NCBI GenBank assembly: GCA_032622095.1
Contig: CP136064.1
Span: forward strand, 145,033,954 to 145,097,953
Length of the DNA: 64,000 bases
Origin: Siphonodentalium dalli
Taxonomy: Eukaryota; Mollusca; Scaphopoda; Gadilida; Siphonodentaliidae
Direction: 5' to 3'
Shown here: positions 33,705 to 47,131 of the stretch, one piece after another
Position numbering within the stretch: position 1 is the stretch's first letter
Layout of the letters: each line of letters opens with the position of its first letter
Program-made: the position numbers and the translations under genes
The notes under the pieces: generated by a model
The model's database searches: none
Seen by the model: only the letters and a program-made list of their open reading frames with translations
What the model was told of the DNA's origin: nothing

Positions 33705-35574
33705 TTTTAGTCGAGTTTTTTTCCAAAACTCGACTTATAGTTTGATGAGGGACGGTGGGCGGGCGGGCGGGCGTTGTGTTTTGCTTATAACTCAACCGTT
33801 TATTGACGTATTAAAAAAAATTTGGTGTGTGAGTACATATCCATGCTCGTAAGCTGCAGACAAAAAATCGGATTCGTCCGCACATTTATTACAGAGTTAT
33901 GGCCCTTTGAATTTTCAGCTCGTTAGTGCGATAACTTCAACAAACGTTATCCGATTTGATTGAAATTTGGTATATAGGTGTCTCCCAAGAATATCTCGGA
34001 TGAGTTCGAAAACCGGCCTGGTCCGATAAAATTTGATAGAGTTATGGCCCTTAATTAGTCACTTTTCACGAATTTTCAGCTCGTTAGCGCGATAATTTCA
34101 ACAAACGTTATCCGATTTTATTGAAATTTGGTATATAGATGTCTCCCAAGAATATCTCGGATGAGTTCGAAAACCGGCCTGGTCCGATAAAATTTGATAG
34201 AGTTATGGCCCTTAATTAGTCACTTTTCACGAATTTTCAGCTCGTTAGCGCGATAACTTCAACAAACGTTATCCGATTTGATTGAAATTTGGTATATAGG
34301 TGTCTCCCAAGAATATCTCGGATGAGTTCGAAAACCGGCCTGGTCCGATAAAATTTGATAGAGTTATGGCCCTTAATTAGTCATTTTTCACGAATTTTCA
34401 GCTCGTTAGCGCGATAACTTCAACAAACGTTATCCGATTTGATTGAAATTTGGTATATAGATGTCTCCCAAGAATATCTCGGATGAGTTCGAAAACCGGC
34501 CTGGTCCGATAAAATTTGATAGAGTTATGGCCCTTAATTAGTCATTTTTCACGAATTTTCAGCTCGTTAGCACGATAACTTCAACAAACGTTATCCGATT
34601 TGATTGAAATTTGGTATATAGATGTCTCCCAAGAATATCTCGGATGAGTTCGAAAACCGGCCTGGTCCGATAAAATTTGATAGAGTTATGGCCCTTAATT
34701 AGTCACTTTTCACGAATTTTCAGCTCGTTAGCGCGATAATTTCAACAAACGTTATCCGATTTGATTGAAATTTGGTATATAGGTGTCTCCCAAGAATATC
34801 TCGGATGAGTTCGAAAACCGGCCTGGTCCGATAAAATTTGATAGAGTTATGGCCCTTAATTAGTCATTTTTCACGAATTTTCAGCTCGTTAGCGCGATAA
34901 CTTCAACAAACGTTATCCGATTTGATTGAAATTTGGTATATATGTGTCTCCCAAGAATATCTCGGATGAGTTCGAAAACCGGCCTGGTCCGATAAAATTT
35001 GATAGAGTTATGGCCCTTAATTAGTCATTTTTCACGAATTTTCAGCTCGTTAGCACGATAACTTCAACAAACGTTATCCGATTTGATTGAAATTTGGTAT
35101 ATAGGTGTCTCCCAAGAATATCTCGGATGAGTTCGAAAACCGGCCAGGTCCGATAAAATTTGATAGAGTTATGGCCCTTAATTAGTCATTTTTCACGAAT
35201 TTTCAGCTTGTTAGCGCGATAACTTCAACAAACGTTATCCGATTTGATTGAAATTTGGTATATAGGTGTCTCCCAAGAATATCTCGGACGAGTTCGAAAA
35301 CCGGCCTGGTCCGATAAAATTTTATAGAGTTATGGCCCTTAATTAGTCATTTTTCGTGAATTTTTAGCTCGTTAGCGCGATAACTTCAACAAACGTCCTC
35401 CGATTTGTTTAAAATTTGGAATAGACATACTTGCCAAGAATATTTCGGACGAGTTCGAAAACCAGCCTGGCCCGATAAAATTTGATGGAGTTATGGCCCT
35501 TAATTAGTCATTTTTCGATTTTACCTATTAATTAGTCTACCGATACTGATGCACACCAATTGGCGGTAGCCACC
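33705..35574. mobile_element. HINE/'pearl'-like element with a 161-bp tandem array
   Basis: One end has a perfect short hairpin (tcgagttttttt...aaaactcga, 33712-33742) followed by gggcgggcgggcgggcg. The other end has a GC-rich foldback (ggcggtagccaccggc). Between them ~10 units of exactly 161 bp run from 33921 to about 35522 (unit starts 33921, 34082, 34243, 34404, 34565, 34726, 34887, 35048, 35209, 35370). Each carries aacgttatccgatttgattg, tctcccaagaatatctcgga and agttatggcccttaattag. Interior units are nearly identical; the outermost are diverged. Hairpin plus ~160-bp core repeats is the architecture of bivalve pearl elements (Helentron-related). The insertion interrupts the LINE linker. 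Confidence 0.75.
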
Positions 35575-36700
35575 GGCAGTAAGCCACCGAAAACGAGACA
35601 CAGCATCTCTGATGCCAACTCTTGTTTCTTATATCTTCTAATTGTAGTTTAAGTTGTTGTAATTTCTCAATACCTTCATCATCAGTAAGCCGATTTTCTA
35701 ACAATTCAATGTCTGCTTCAAGTAAAGATTCTTCTTGGCTTTTAGTATTTGCTAGTGCTTTTGAAAAAGTTAACGTCATTTTTCTCATCTCCATGAGCAA
35801 TGTTTCAAAGAAAATTGGTTGTTTATTTGAAACTTTGGACTCTCTTCGTTATCACATAGCGTGTCATTGTCCGAAGATTTATACTGTTCGACAGCCGTCT
35901 CTAAAGTTTCATATATTTTATCGACAAAGGTTTTATTTGAAAGTAGATAGTTATTAAATTTCTAATACCCTCGCCCAGGTTTCGTATCACATAATTTGAA
36001 ATTCACAGTTACTATTGAATGAACGGTACGATAACCAGGTATGACGGAAGATGATTCAATAAATGGCAAAATACAGTCTGATATTAGAAAATAATCTAAA
36101 CGTGCCTGTTTAAACGGGGACTTTCTTCGCCAAGTATATCTTAGTTGTTCTGGGTTCAGATATCTCCATACATTAATGAGGTCTTTTTTGCTGATTAGTT
36201 TAAATAGTTCCTTGCAAGCATTTGTGTTATTGTCAGCAACATAATTAAAACAGTCTTTTGAAGGATTAAGGGCAATATTGTAATCACCACAAATCACAAC
36301 GTTATCAGATATGATATCATCGGTTAGTATTGTATTAATTTTTTCATAAAAAGACTGGGTATCTGCATTGGGTCCATATATATTTACCAATGTTAGTTTG
36401 AAATCATCTACATTCATTTCGGCTATGAGCATGTTCCCATTTTGGTCCGTATGAAATGTATTGATCTTTAGACCAAATGTATTGTTAAATAAAATCGCGA
36501 CGCCTCTACTTGATGATCTGAAAGAATTAAAGCAACATGTATATCCCCACTCTGATTCAATATATCTCTCTTGATCGCGAGTAAAATGAACGTCTTGTAA
36601 ACAATAAATGTCATACTTCAACTTTTTAAGGTATGTGAAGACATCTCTTTTTCTTATCCCCAAGTCCTTGATAATTCATTGAAAGAATTTTAACCGACAT
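35575..36700 (-). pseudogene. LINE ORF2, AP-endonuclease domain
   Basis: The start region reads MSVKILSMNYQGLG from ATG at 36698-36700, then shifts by one base into KRDVFTYLKKLKYDIYCLQD. Endonuclease blocks follow: LQDVHFT (QETH motif, Glu to Asp), LTLVNIYGPN, VVICGDYNIALNP (GDFN motif) and ARLDYFLIS. The final SDH motif is degenerate (TVHSIV, Asp lost). After the stop at 35962 a further frame (35800-35600) gives the coiled linker ESLLEADIELLENRL. With 33504-33704 and 17795-20168 this makes about 1,220 codons, the usual size for an L1/Tx1-type ORF2. It is inactive through frameshifts and motif loss. Confidence 0.85.
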
Positions 36701-38120
36701 CTATTAATTGTAGATTATTAGGGCAAACCCATATTTCATTTTCAAAATACATGTGAGGATTTGTGTTATTGTAGTCGGTAAAAAGATTTGAGATTATTTT
36801 ATACTGTGTTGAATATTACCTTTCTGTTTGTTTTACATCTAATATATTAATATATCTTAGCCAGTGACTCTTTGTTAGTCGGAGTTCAATTCAGCACACT
36901 TTCTAGTAAATCTGTGTGATCTCAATATAGATCAAGTTCCTTTCTTATTCAACCCGGTAGCATTGATAAAATCTCATTTTTCATGATATTGGAAATTTTC
37001 ATGTTATCATAAATCAACATATTTTGTCGCTTGATAATCCAGCTTGATTAAAAAAAATATTGAGTTGAATGATTGTAGCTCAATGCTAGTTAACTACTTA
37101 AAGCAAACTTGATCCTTGTTGAAATCATAGCTAAGGAATCTCTCTTTAGTTTCTCTTACATTGATGGTTATTACAGTACCTCATCATTCTCAGTTTCATT
37201 TCTTCTTATGTTCGTTTTTCCACTTGTCTAGTCATTAAGCGTTATGAACCAGGGCGTATGTGTCAGATTAAAGGCCCACATGACATAGTCACTCATTGAT
37301 TCAAAATGGAGCCATTATATCAATTTACATTAAATAGAAGCAAATGTATTTCGCCAAAATTACTTCACATCTGTAGTGTCTGCCAAGTGATAACAAATTT
37401 CTCACTTTAGTTTGAGATATATCTTTATTTTACCATAATGTATTGCATGATGATCGATTGCTAAGAATTGAAGTGTCCCCTTCCTTCAGTAAGAATGCCA
37501 TCAAGTGCAATCCAGCTCAAAATGAACACAGAACTAGGCATAACAAACCTTGGTACTTGGACAATAAAGCATTGTTTTTTTAACAGTCATTTTATTTTCT
37601 CGACCGAAACATTGATATATCTTTTGATTTGGAGCTTCCTGTAGAATATGAGACTCTGGACATTATGCGGATCTTTAATTTACAGGGATGGGGAGGTACT
37701 AAATTCATCCATATATCAAAAAGTATATTGTTTCTTATGTTATTTGCTTCATTTTACAGCTATGCCATTTATTTCTTCTGTTATCTATGGCTATAATACA
37801 TGTGCTTATAAACAAAATAGCTTATAAGACATGAAGATTAACTTTTGAGGATTCTGTCAAAGGTTATGACAAATTTATAATGTTGCTTTCTTGTGATAAT
37901 GACATTTTATGCATGATTTGCAAAAACTCCCTATGAAGTGGGGCATATTGAAAATTACCAAATTTTTCAGATTAGTTAATATGAAAGGTCTCACTACCCT
38001 ATAGCTATTGAATTAATGAAAGGCGGTGGAATATGTTTCCTATTTTGGTACTGATCTTTCTAATTCCTGTGCACACATAATTAAAGAGCCTACAACAGAT
38101 ATGAGAGTGGAATCAGTATC
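36701..38120. other. spacer, possibly LINE 5' sequence
   Basis: AT-rich, no ORF or motif recognised. The first few hundred bases may be LINE 5' UTR or a lost ORF1. Confidence 0.4.
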
Positions 38121-38127
38121 ACAGTGG

Positions 38128-38480
38128 CTAAACCGTACAAACATATAATTGGAAAACAACACCATAAAAACAAGTGTTCAGACCGGATAGACGGTTTCCC
38201 ATGCAACAGCAATAACGTAAGTATAAATTGTACATATAAATTTGCCAATAGCAAGCGGGCTCCAGTTGAGCGAAGGACTCTTTTTTTTTATAGATAAAAA
38301 CAGCCTTTGATCACTTCAGAAAATAATTTTCGCGATGTCGGAAATCCAACTATATCGCAATGGAAAGGCCGATATGTGTGCAACATATATTGACATCACC
38401 TTGGCTCGGGTGTATTCACAATCTGAATGCAGAGACTATCTATTTGGACAACACACTCGTCAGTCTCTGCACGCCTAGTT
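38128..38480. repeat. inverted partial copy of the 1602-bp duplicated unit
   Basis: Segments such as cagcctttgatcacttcaga and cacaatctgaatgcagagac are the reverse complement of 39900-40345 (and 41500-41950), with more divergence than between the two direct copies. Confidence 0.8.
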
Positions 38481-38499
38481 GTGTACAACGACAATCGCC

Positions 38500-39600
38500 A
38501 GTTGCGACGTTGTACAGGAATCGTACAGTAATGATATGTTCCTTTCGACCCATTTAAACATAACTATATCTTCGAAATGTCACGCCATTGAACTTATAGA
38601 CTCTGTCTGAATCAAACAAGGTATTCTTATTAACATTTAGCGATTTTTATTTGACTCCGCAAGTAACAAATTGTATTTGGGGGTGGGGGCTGTATGTTAT
38701 ATTCTGTGATGAAATTGTGTATACGTGGGAATTTACTAATAAAACATACAGGTCATATTATATTTACGGTGATGTGACGAAGGGGTCGTGACTGCGAGTG
38801 CCTCCTTGGGTATCACTACATGAATATCGACTGGCCAGTCCCGAAAAGTCCTACAAGTGCTAACTTTGAGTTGCACCTCTTGGGTTGGAATTTTCTGGCA
38901 GAGACTCACAAACGATTGGAGAAAATTACCCCCAACCCCACCCTGCCCATTGGTAGTTCAATTTAGATTCATATTGAAAACCCAAACCAATGGAGGGGTG
39001 GTAGAAAGCACCCACACATCACAAAGTCCCTGGATACAGGACTATATATGCCCACATTTTAGACACAGTGTCTCCAATAAAACCACAGATGTCCACATAA
39101 GTAGACTTGGCTAAGAAATGTGGATAAGACATATTGTGTCACAATTGGGACGACAACATCGCAATTGTCAATGTTCGTTAACTGGAGAGATAGACTGTAT
39201 GGTTCACTGTTCCTAAATATGTCTTCTGATCATAATATCGATCTGAAATAGTGTGTTATGTACGGAAGTACCCCGTTAAGAGAGATGTCATGCGATGTCG
39301 ATTTTGGTTGTACATGCATATTTCAGTTTCCTGTCCCTTAAATCAACAAATCACTCCAATTGCTGATAACGAACATTCAAGACTTGAGGTTTTATGTTTT
39401 TCAATAAGTATAATTCTACATTATTATATTATGTTTACTTAATTTTATGTGAAATGATTTTGGTACTTATATTGAAAAGATAGAGTTTCATCTCTTGAGT
39501 CACCGGAATACGAGAAGTAATATGCATGATATCTATACATGTAGAGCAGAAGTATTCAATTACGTACCATGTTTTTCGATGAACTACATCATGTAATTCA
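38500..39600. other. spacer, no gene seen
   Basis: No coding or structural signal noted beyond short A/T and G runs. Confidence 0.5.
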
Positions 39601-42600
39601 ATGTCATAATACATTTATACATTTAATATATTTCAAATACACTTAAAGATTTCAGCACGGTATCTATTTATACATATAGTTACGGTGCTTGAACATATAA
39701 GAACAAATTTTGTCCAGAAATCGGAAAACGGATGTGGAAGGGAACAGTGCCTTCGTCGTGTGACTGAAGGTCGATAATGACCATCGGGAGGTGGAACATG
39801 TCTCATATGGATACCTAATTCATATATAGTTTCGTCTTTGCACACAAATCCCATCATCACAACTTGACGTACATATTTTTGACAACTAGTGATTAAACAA
39901 CTAGGCGTACAGAGACTGACGAGTGGGGTGTCCAAATAAATAGTCTCTACTTTCAGATTGTGAATACACTCGAGCCAAGGTAATGTCAATATTTGTTGCA
40001 CACACAACAGCCTTTCCGTTGCAATATAGTGGGATTTCTGACAGATGCTGTATATGTGTTAAAATGACATTTGAAGAGGGAATTTTTGCGAGAAAATAAT
40101 TTTCTGAAGTGATCAAAGGCTGTTTTTATCTATTAGAAAAGAGTCCTTCACTCAAATGGAGCCTGCTTGCGATCGGCAAATATGTATGTACAATTTATAC
40201 GGATATTTATTTGCTGTTGGGAAACTGTCTATTCGGTCTAAATACTTGTTTTTATGGTGGTGTTTTGATTCTTCTGTAGTATTTATGTTCTATGTTATGG
40301 TCTTTGTGAAAGCAACTTCCGATTATTTGTTTGTACGGTTTAGCCACTGTGAGTATTCAGTTAATCCCTTCTTAGGCTATCTTCTCACATGATATACATC
40401 ATTCAGCGACTGCATTAGGGTCATATTAGCATTTTCTTTTGATTGTCACACAGTGAGCTTGACTATCCAACGTCCACGATAGGTCTTAATCCTTTTGTTT
40501 TGAGACACATGGTTTAGCTCATTTCCACTTGAGTATACCTTTGACAGGGCCCGGTGAATCGATTCGCTGAAACTCAAAATCGTTTGTCTGATTCAATTCA
40601 ATTCATTTGAATCATTTCCACCAGGTGCATTTCCAATTCAATTCAATTCATTTGAATCATTTCCACCAGGTGCATTTCCGTTGTTTCTATAAATAAGATT
40701 TTTTTTTTTTAGAATAATTTTGGCGTGAAGAGATTTCACAGTACTAACGAACAATCACACATACAAAACAATGTCGCAAATTATCGCTAATTAGACTGCA
40801 ATCTACATAATAATGACTGCCATTATGGTCAATTTAGCATCGGACCCAGAAGAATGTTTTACTGAAATGATTCTGGAATCATTAGATGCGGAAATGACTG
40901 CAGAAAAATATCCAAAAACCAACAAAATCCACCTTGGTGAAAATTGACTATTAAAAATGGCATCCAAGTCAGTATCAAAAGTCAGTATCAAAAGTTATCG
41001 ATATTTCACATATACTGTACATTTTGCATGACTTTAGACTAAGGTGATGTTTACACATATCCGGCTATCGATCTTACCGGCGAACGCGTTATCCGGCGAA
41101 GGTTACTGCATAGCGTTTATACATCGCCGGCGAAGATACGCATATATCCATGGGTCTCCTTTGCTTGTTAATAGTTTTCATTTAGTTCTGAACTGCAATA
41201 TGATGTCATAATACATTTATACATTTAATATATTTCAAATACACTTAAAGATTTCAGCACGGTATCTATTTATACATATAGTTACGTTCGGTGCTTGAAC
41301 ATATAAGAACAAATTTTGTCCAGAAATCGGAAAACGGATGTGGAAGGAAACAGTGCCTTCGTCGTGTGACTGAAGGTCGATAATGACCATCGGGAGGTGG
41401 AACATGTCTCATATGGATACCTAATTCATATATAGTTTCGTCTTTGCACACAAATCCCATCATCACAACTTGACGTACATATTTTTGACAACTAGTGATT
41501 AAACAACTAGGCGTACAGAGACTGACGAGTGGGGTGTCCAAATAAATAGTCTCTACTTTCAGATTGTGAATACACTCGAGCCAAGGTAATGTCAATATTT
41601 GTTGCACACACAACAGCCTTTCCGTTGCAATATAGTGGGATTTCTGACAGATGCTGTATATGTGTTAAAATGACATTTGAAGAGGGAATTTTTGCGAGAA
41701 AATAATTTTCTGAAGTGATCAAAGGCTGTTTTTATCTATAGAAAAGAGTCCTTCACTCAAATGGAGCCTGCTTGCGATCGGCAAATATGTATGTACAATT
41801 TATACGGATATTTATTTGCTGTTGGGGAAACTGTCTATTCGGTCTAAATACTTGTTTTTATGGTGGTGTTTTGATTCTTCTGTAGTATTTATGTTCTATG
41901 TTATGGTCTTTGTGAAAGCAACTTCCGATTATTTGTTTGTACGGTTTAGCCACTGTGAGTATTCAGTTAATCCCTTCTTAGGCTATCTTCTCACATGATA
42001 TACATCATTCAGCGACTGCATTAGGGTCATATTAGCATTTTCTTTTGATTGTCACACAGTGAGCTTGACTATCCAACGTCCACGATAGGTCTTAATCCTT
42101 TTGTTTTGAGACACATGGTTTAGCTCATTTCCACTTGAGTATACCTTTGACAGGGCCCGGTGAATCGATTCGCTGAAACTCAAAATCGTTTGTCTGATTC
42201 AATTCAATTCATTTGAATCATTTCCACCAGGTGCATTTCCAATTCAATTCATTTGAATCATTTCCACCAGGTGCATTTCCGTTGTTTCTATAAATAAGAT
42301 TTTATTTTTTTTAGAATAATTTTGGCGTGAAGAGATTTCACAGTACTAACGAACAATCACACATACAAAACAATGTCGCAAATTATCGCTAATTAGACTG
42401 CAATCTACATAATAATGACTGCCATTATGGTCAATTTAGCATCGGACCCAGAAGAATGTTTTACTGAAATGATTCTGGAATCATTCGATGCGGAAATGAC
42501 TGCAGAAAAATATCCAAAAACCAACAAAATCCACCTTGGTGAAAATTGACTATTAAAAATGGCATCCAAGTCAGTATCAAAAGTCAGTATAAAAAGTTAT

Positions 42601-42804
42601 CGATATTTCACATATACTGTACATTTGCATGACTTTAGACTAAGGTGATGTTTACACATATCCGGCTATCGATCTTACCGGCGAACGCGTTATCCGGCGA
42701 AGGTTACTGCATAGCGTTTATACATCGCCGGCGAAGATACGCATATATCCATGGGTCTCCTTTGCTTGTTAATAGTTTTCATTTAGTTCTGAACTGCAAT
42801 ATGA
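39601..42804. repeat. 1602-bp tandem duplication (39601-41202 and 41203-42804)
   Basis: Two head-to-tail copies start at atgtcataatacatttatac and end at gaactgcaatatga. Differences are about ten single-base or short indel changes (for example gttacggtg/gttacgttcggtg, attagatg/attcgatg), so identity is above 99%. Each copy contains an internal 40-50-bp duplication (attcaattcatttgaatc). The minus-strand frame 39633-40007 and its copy 41266-41613 are preserved only because the duplication is recent; no domain was recognised. Confidence 0.92.
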
Positions 42805-44515
42805 TATTGCTGTACAGCTGTAAACATCCAGCCGCTTCCTGCTAGAGGTATGGTTGGGCAGTATAGTGAAGTGAAAAATTTTATAAATGGAAATGTCGAA
42901 ATTATTAATATCCAACTCAAACTTTCAGGTATGGCTATTGGTAATTTTAAAGATATTTAAACAACATTGTTAAAGGTTTGTTTGAGTTCATAGACAAGCT
43001 GTGAAGCGAGTGTCGCACAAAAAGAATGGTCATTGTCAGTTTTGAGATCTTTTCGTCGCATACATCCACAAATTGGTGTATAATTATTCGGATTGGATTT
43101 TATATTATATATTTTATATATCAGTTTCAACAACGCGAATCAATTGTGACACATTTTCCGTTTGCACATTATACAATAAAATATGTTTTTCATTTTACTT
43201 GGGCGTTCATCATGTCCATGTATACAGGGCCGTGGCGATGGGGTAATTCATCCGAACTTTAATAAAAATATTCCAAAGCTAGAAATTTCATACATGACAC
43301 GACATTAGTTGGAAATTTGACATCAACAATATGTTGAAATTGTTCTCGTAGTTTGATTTTCCTAAATTTATTAGTGGTGATTTTTTTAGACCAACATTTG
43401 CTTATTATTTTTGCCAAATTATTGGACTGAAATGGCCATCAGTTGGAAATGATCCAACCTTAGAGGTGTGTCAAGTTTGGAAAATGTCCAACAATTGGAA
43501 ATCTTAAGGCAAGTCTGGATGCTAGGATTTTGTAATTTTCAGGGTTCAGATTTAAAAATGTTCTCACACCTGGTCATAACCATGGTCGGTCAATAATACT
43601 ATGTCTTGTTCCCGCCCCGTTGTCAGTTAAACAGCTATCTAATTTAACTGAATCAAATCGGAGTTCAAGTTGCTTTACGTCAGATCACTAAACATGTTAG
43701 GATTGGGCAATTTCCAGGTTTAGACACAGGTTCAGATTTAAAGGAAATTGCTCAATTCGGGGCCGCCTGGAGGATTACTGTGAGTGGAAAGTTAGATTAA
43801 AGCCCAACGTGGTGCGTACATGGATTTACGCGAACTTGTGAGTTTGGTGAGATTCACGGTTTGGTGCAGTTGGAAATTCCAAAGATGAACAGTCCCACAC
43901 CTTCAAATCAGGCCATCTGGACCCGTCCCTGTGTATATATGTCCACGGCGCACTCATATTTAGATTATTAAACTAATTGTCCATTAAGTTTGAATCCATT
44001 GAAACGTGCCATCCCATTTCTTCCATATATATACATATATAGATGAACATACATGTACATGAACACGCACATTTAATTCCCTCGAATGCGCAACAAAATT
44101 TATGTACCATGCACATGCAGAGTAAGTGTACCATCATCAGGTAGTATTTATAATAATAGCTTATAACCAAGGTGTGTGACAATCAAACTGGCACACTGAC
44201 CCATATATACACAGGTGAAAAGCGGGCTGGTCAATCAGCGATTGCACAATAATATTGTTCGAGTTAATTGTTGAAAGGAAATCACCCATGACGGCATGAC
44301 CCCATATAAACATCTAACTTAACCGCAGAGCGAATTAGAATCCATACGACAATCAGGTGCGTGTACTAAATCATTTTATCCAAAAGTTGAAAACCGTATA
44401 GCTGAGTATCCGGATAGCCGTAATTCTTATCCGGCGAAGTATAAACACTCTATTGTTATCGCTACCGGCTAAAGCGAATACGATCTTCGCCGGGTAATGT
44501 ATAAACACCCCCTAA
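42630..44515. other. segment bounded by TATCCGGC/GGCGAA-rich ends
   Basis: atgtttacacatatccggct, atccggcgaagg and cgccggcgaag at 42645-42740 (also 41050-41140) are mirrored by atccggcgaagtataaacac and cttcgccgggtaatgtataa at 44430-44508. This looks like a pair of related terminal repeats of a DNA element, with a hAT-like MITE nested inside. The boundaries are approximate. Confidence 0.4.
43225..43931. mobile_element. hAT-like MITE, 707 bp
   Basis: Termini are CAGGGccgtggcgatggggt and ...tctggacccgtCCCTG. The flanks tgtata (43219-43224) and tgtata (43932-43937) fit a duplication inside a TA-rich target, but a clean 8-bp match is not seen. The interior shares gttggaaattt and cgtagtttgatttt with 62495-63569. 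No transposase. Confidence 0.65.
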
Positions 44516-46890
44516 ATCAACATGTATACAATGACACATACTGATGGGACATATTTGAACAATAAATCTTAAATGACCATCAAAACGGTGGAAATTGATT
44601 GAAATTCACATGTTGTGTGATGTTTCATAGTGTTCTAGAATGCTTTGTGTGTATTCAAAATTGCAACAAAGAATAGAAGGATCATGAATCCACTTCGAGG
44701 AAATGTCCAAGATTACCACTCAAATATGAAATCGTAAAGATCAACAGATCTTACAGTTTTGGTATACACAACACTGTCTACAAACATACCACTGGCATAA
44801 TGCTGCTATGTTTTGATTTCTACAACAAGCTTAATTTATTAACGTCCAAAGGTTTTTAGATATACCTTGATTTTTTTGTCTTTTGGTGACACAGAATATA
44901 TGTAGTTAGTTATTCTCATGAATATGTCCATTGGTCACATATTTTGATATGTTCACAACCAGACCTTTAAAAGCCCTTACCGAAAGAAATCACTAAATAA
45001 GTGATTCCTTAGTACTTGCTTAGTGCTCGAGCACTAAGAATCATTAATTTCCACATTTCCTTAATGTTTGTGGGGTGTAAGCACTAAGAATATCACTAAT
45101 GCTAGTGCTTGAGCACTAAGGGATTTTCTCCTTAGTGATTCTTAGTGATTCTTAGTGCTTCTTAGTACTCCAACCATCTGATTGTTAATGCTGCATGATG
45201 TTTTAAACCATGAGACTGGAGTAATAGGAAGCACTAAGCATTTATCTTCCAAATATCTGCAGTCAGTTAATGTTTATGAGATTTTCTCAATCACTAGTAA
45301 GGAACTCTTAGTGCTTACAGAGAACTTAGTTTAATTTCAAGAGAATCTCTGCTTGAAATAAACTAAGTCAGGTTCATGGAATTCACGGAAAAAGTGAGAA
45401 AAAATCCATTGCTGTAACAAGTATTGACTAGTATGTGCTTGATACATATCAAAAGAAGCAGTTTGATGAACTCTTCATGCTGAGACCAATTATTTTTTTT
45501 ATATTAAAAAATAATTTTTGAGTGAAACAGACCAGTTAGGGTGAGTTTGTGTCACATACATGCACTCACATGAACATATTTTCTCCACTTATTTTATCTG
45601 AACAAGGATGGAAAATGTGGCTGATTAAGATACATTTAAAAACTTAACTTTTTTGTTGGAAATCTATCTTTTAAGTGAAATATTTGCAACAAAAGATATC
45701 TATTCAATACACAATGTCAAAACCATGAGATTGGAGTAATAGGAAGCACTAAGAAATTAGCTTCTAAATAACAGCAGTCATTTAATGTTTCTGGGATTTT
45801 CTCAATCACTAGTAAGGCACTCTTAGTGCTTACAGCTGAGAACTTTGTTTATTTCAAGCAGAGAATCTCTTGCAATTAAACTAACTCAGGTTCAACAGAT
45901 ATTTCATGGAAAAAGTGAGAAAAAATCCATTGCTGCATCAAAAATTGGTTGATCTGTGCATTATACATATCAAAATAAGTGGTTTGATGAACACTTCAAG
46001 GTGAGACCAATATAAAGTATATTGTCAGATTGTCAAGCCCTTCATATCCTATATAAATTAATTATTATTATTATTTATTAATATTGTTTATTTTTTTTTA
46101 TATAAAATAATAATGTTTTCAGTCAGTCAGACCAGTCAACATGAGTTTGTGTTATTCAAATGTATTTTTCTCCACTTATTTGTTCTGAAAAGGGACAAAA
46201 ATTATTGCTTTTTTTAGATACATTTACAAATATAATTTTTCATTGGAAATACATGTAATACCATTTTGGATCTATATTATAAAGTACTAGTAGTTGATAA
46301 TTAATATGAATTGAAACTACCCCAATTCTGAATCAAAGTAGTTATAAAAGAGACAATTTGCTTAACTAATTCAAGTAATGATCGAATTGTTCTCACTACA
46401 TGTACTTATAGCTACTAGCTGGCTCTTAATTGGAGCTATTAAACTGCAATAAAACCAACTGTATCATATGCATGCTCTAAAAATATTCCTGGGACAAGAC
46501 AGTGCCTATATATAAAAATTAATCATCTAATCTGACCACCCCTGGAGCCTATATAGGATTTGAACTTGTTCTAAATTTAGTTACATCACAAAGGAATCCA
46601 GCCACATCTTGTAATTTGACACTTCGCAGTTTAATATCAGCAACAGATGTTTGTCATAGTGTATGTGCTCTCTTGCTACCCATAGTTTGTCTGTCAGTCA
46701 TATATTATACACATGGAGCTAGCTGTTATTCTCATTTTTTTTCTAAAGAATCAGTGAGTTTAATCGGAATATGGAAGAAGTATGTTTTCAATATATATAC
46801 CTAACACATTTATGTATGTGAAAAGAGATAATTTCTCAGTTTTGTCTGTGTTTTTGATGGAGAAACAACAGCACCAGGATGGGGAACAAT

Positions 46891-47131
46891 GTATATACTC
46901 TCATAAATCTTTTTAATTTATATGTTGCCTCATGAAAATCCAAACTATGATATTGTTAACAGTACTAATAATATTCACAGGATTACTTCACCAACTCACG
47001 TACACAACAATGTAAGTATATACTCTCATAAATCTTTTTAATTTATATGTTGCCTCATGAAAATCCAAACTATGATATTGTTAACAGTACTAATAATATT
47101 CACAGGATTACTTCACCAACTCACGTACACA
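46891..47131. repeat. 125-bp tandem duplication
   Basis: gtatatactctcataaatc begins at 46891 and at 47016. Both copies run to ccaactcacgtacac almost without change. Confidence 0.9.

Noticed and set aside
33921-35522. CRISPR-like array
   Set aside because: There are no spacers: the full 161-bp unit repeats in tandem in eukaryotic DNA.
39633-41722. Duplicated 'protein' frames in the tandem unit
   Set aside because: Their similarity follows from the recent DNA duplication, and the inverted copy does not preserve the frame.
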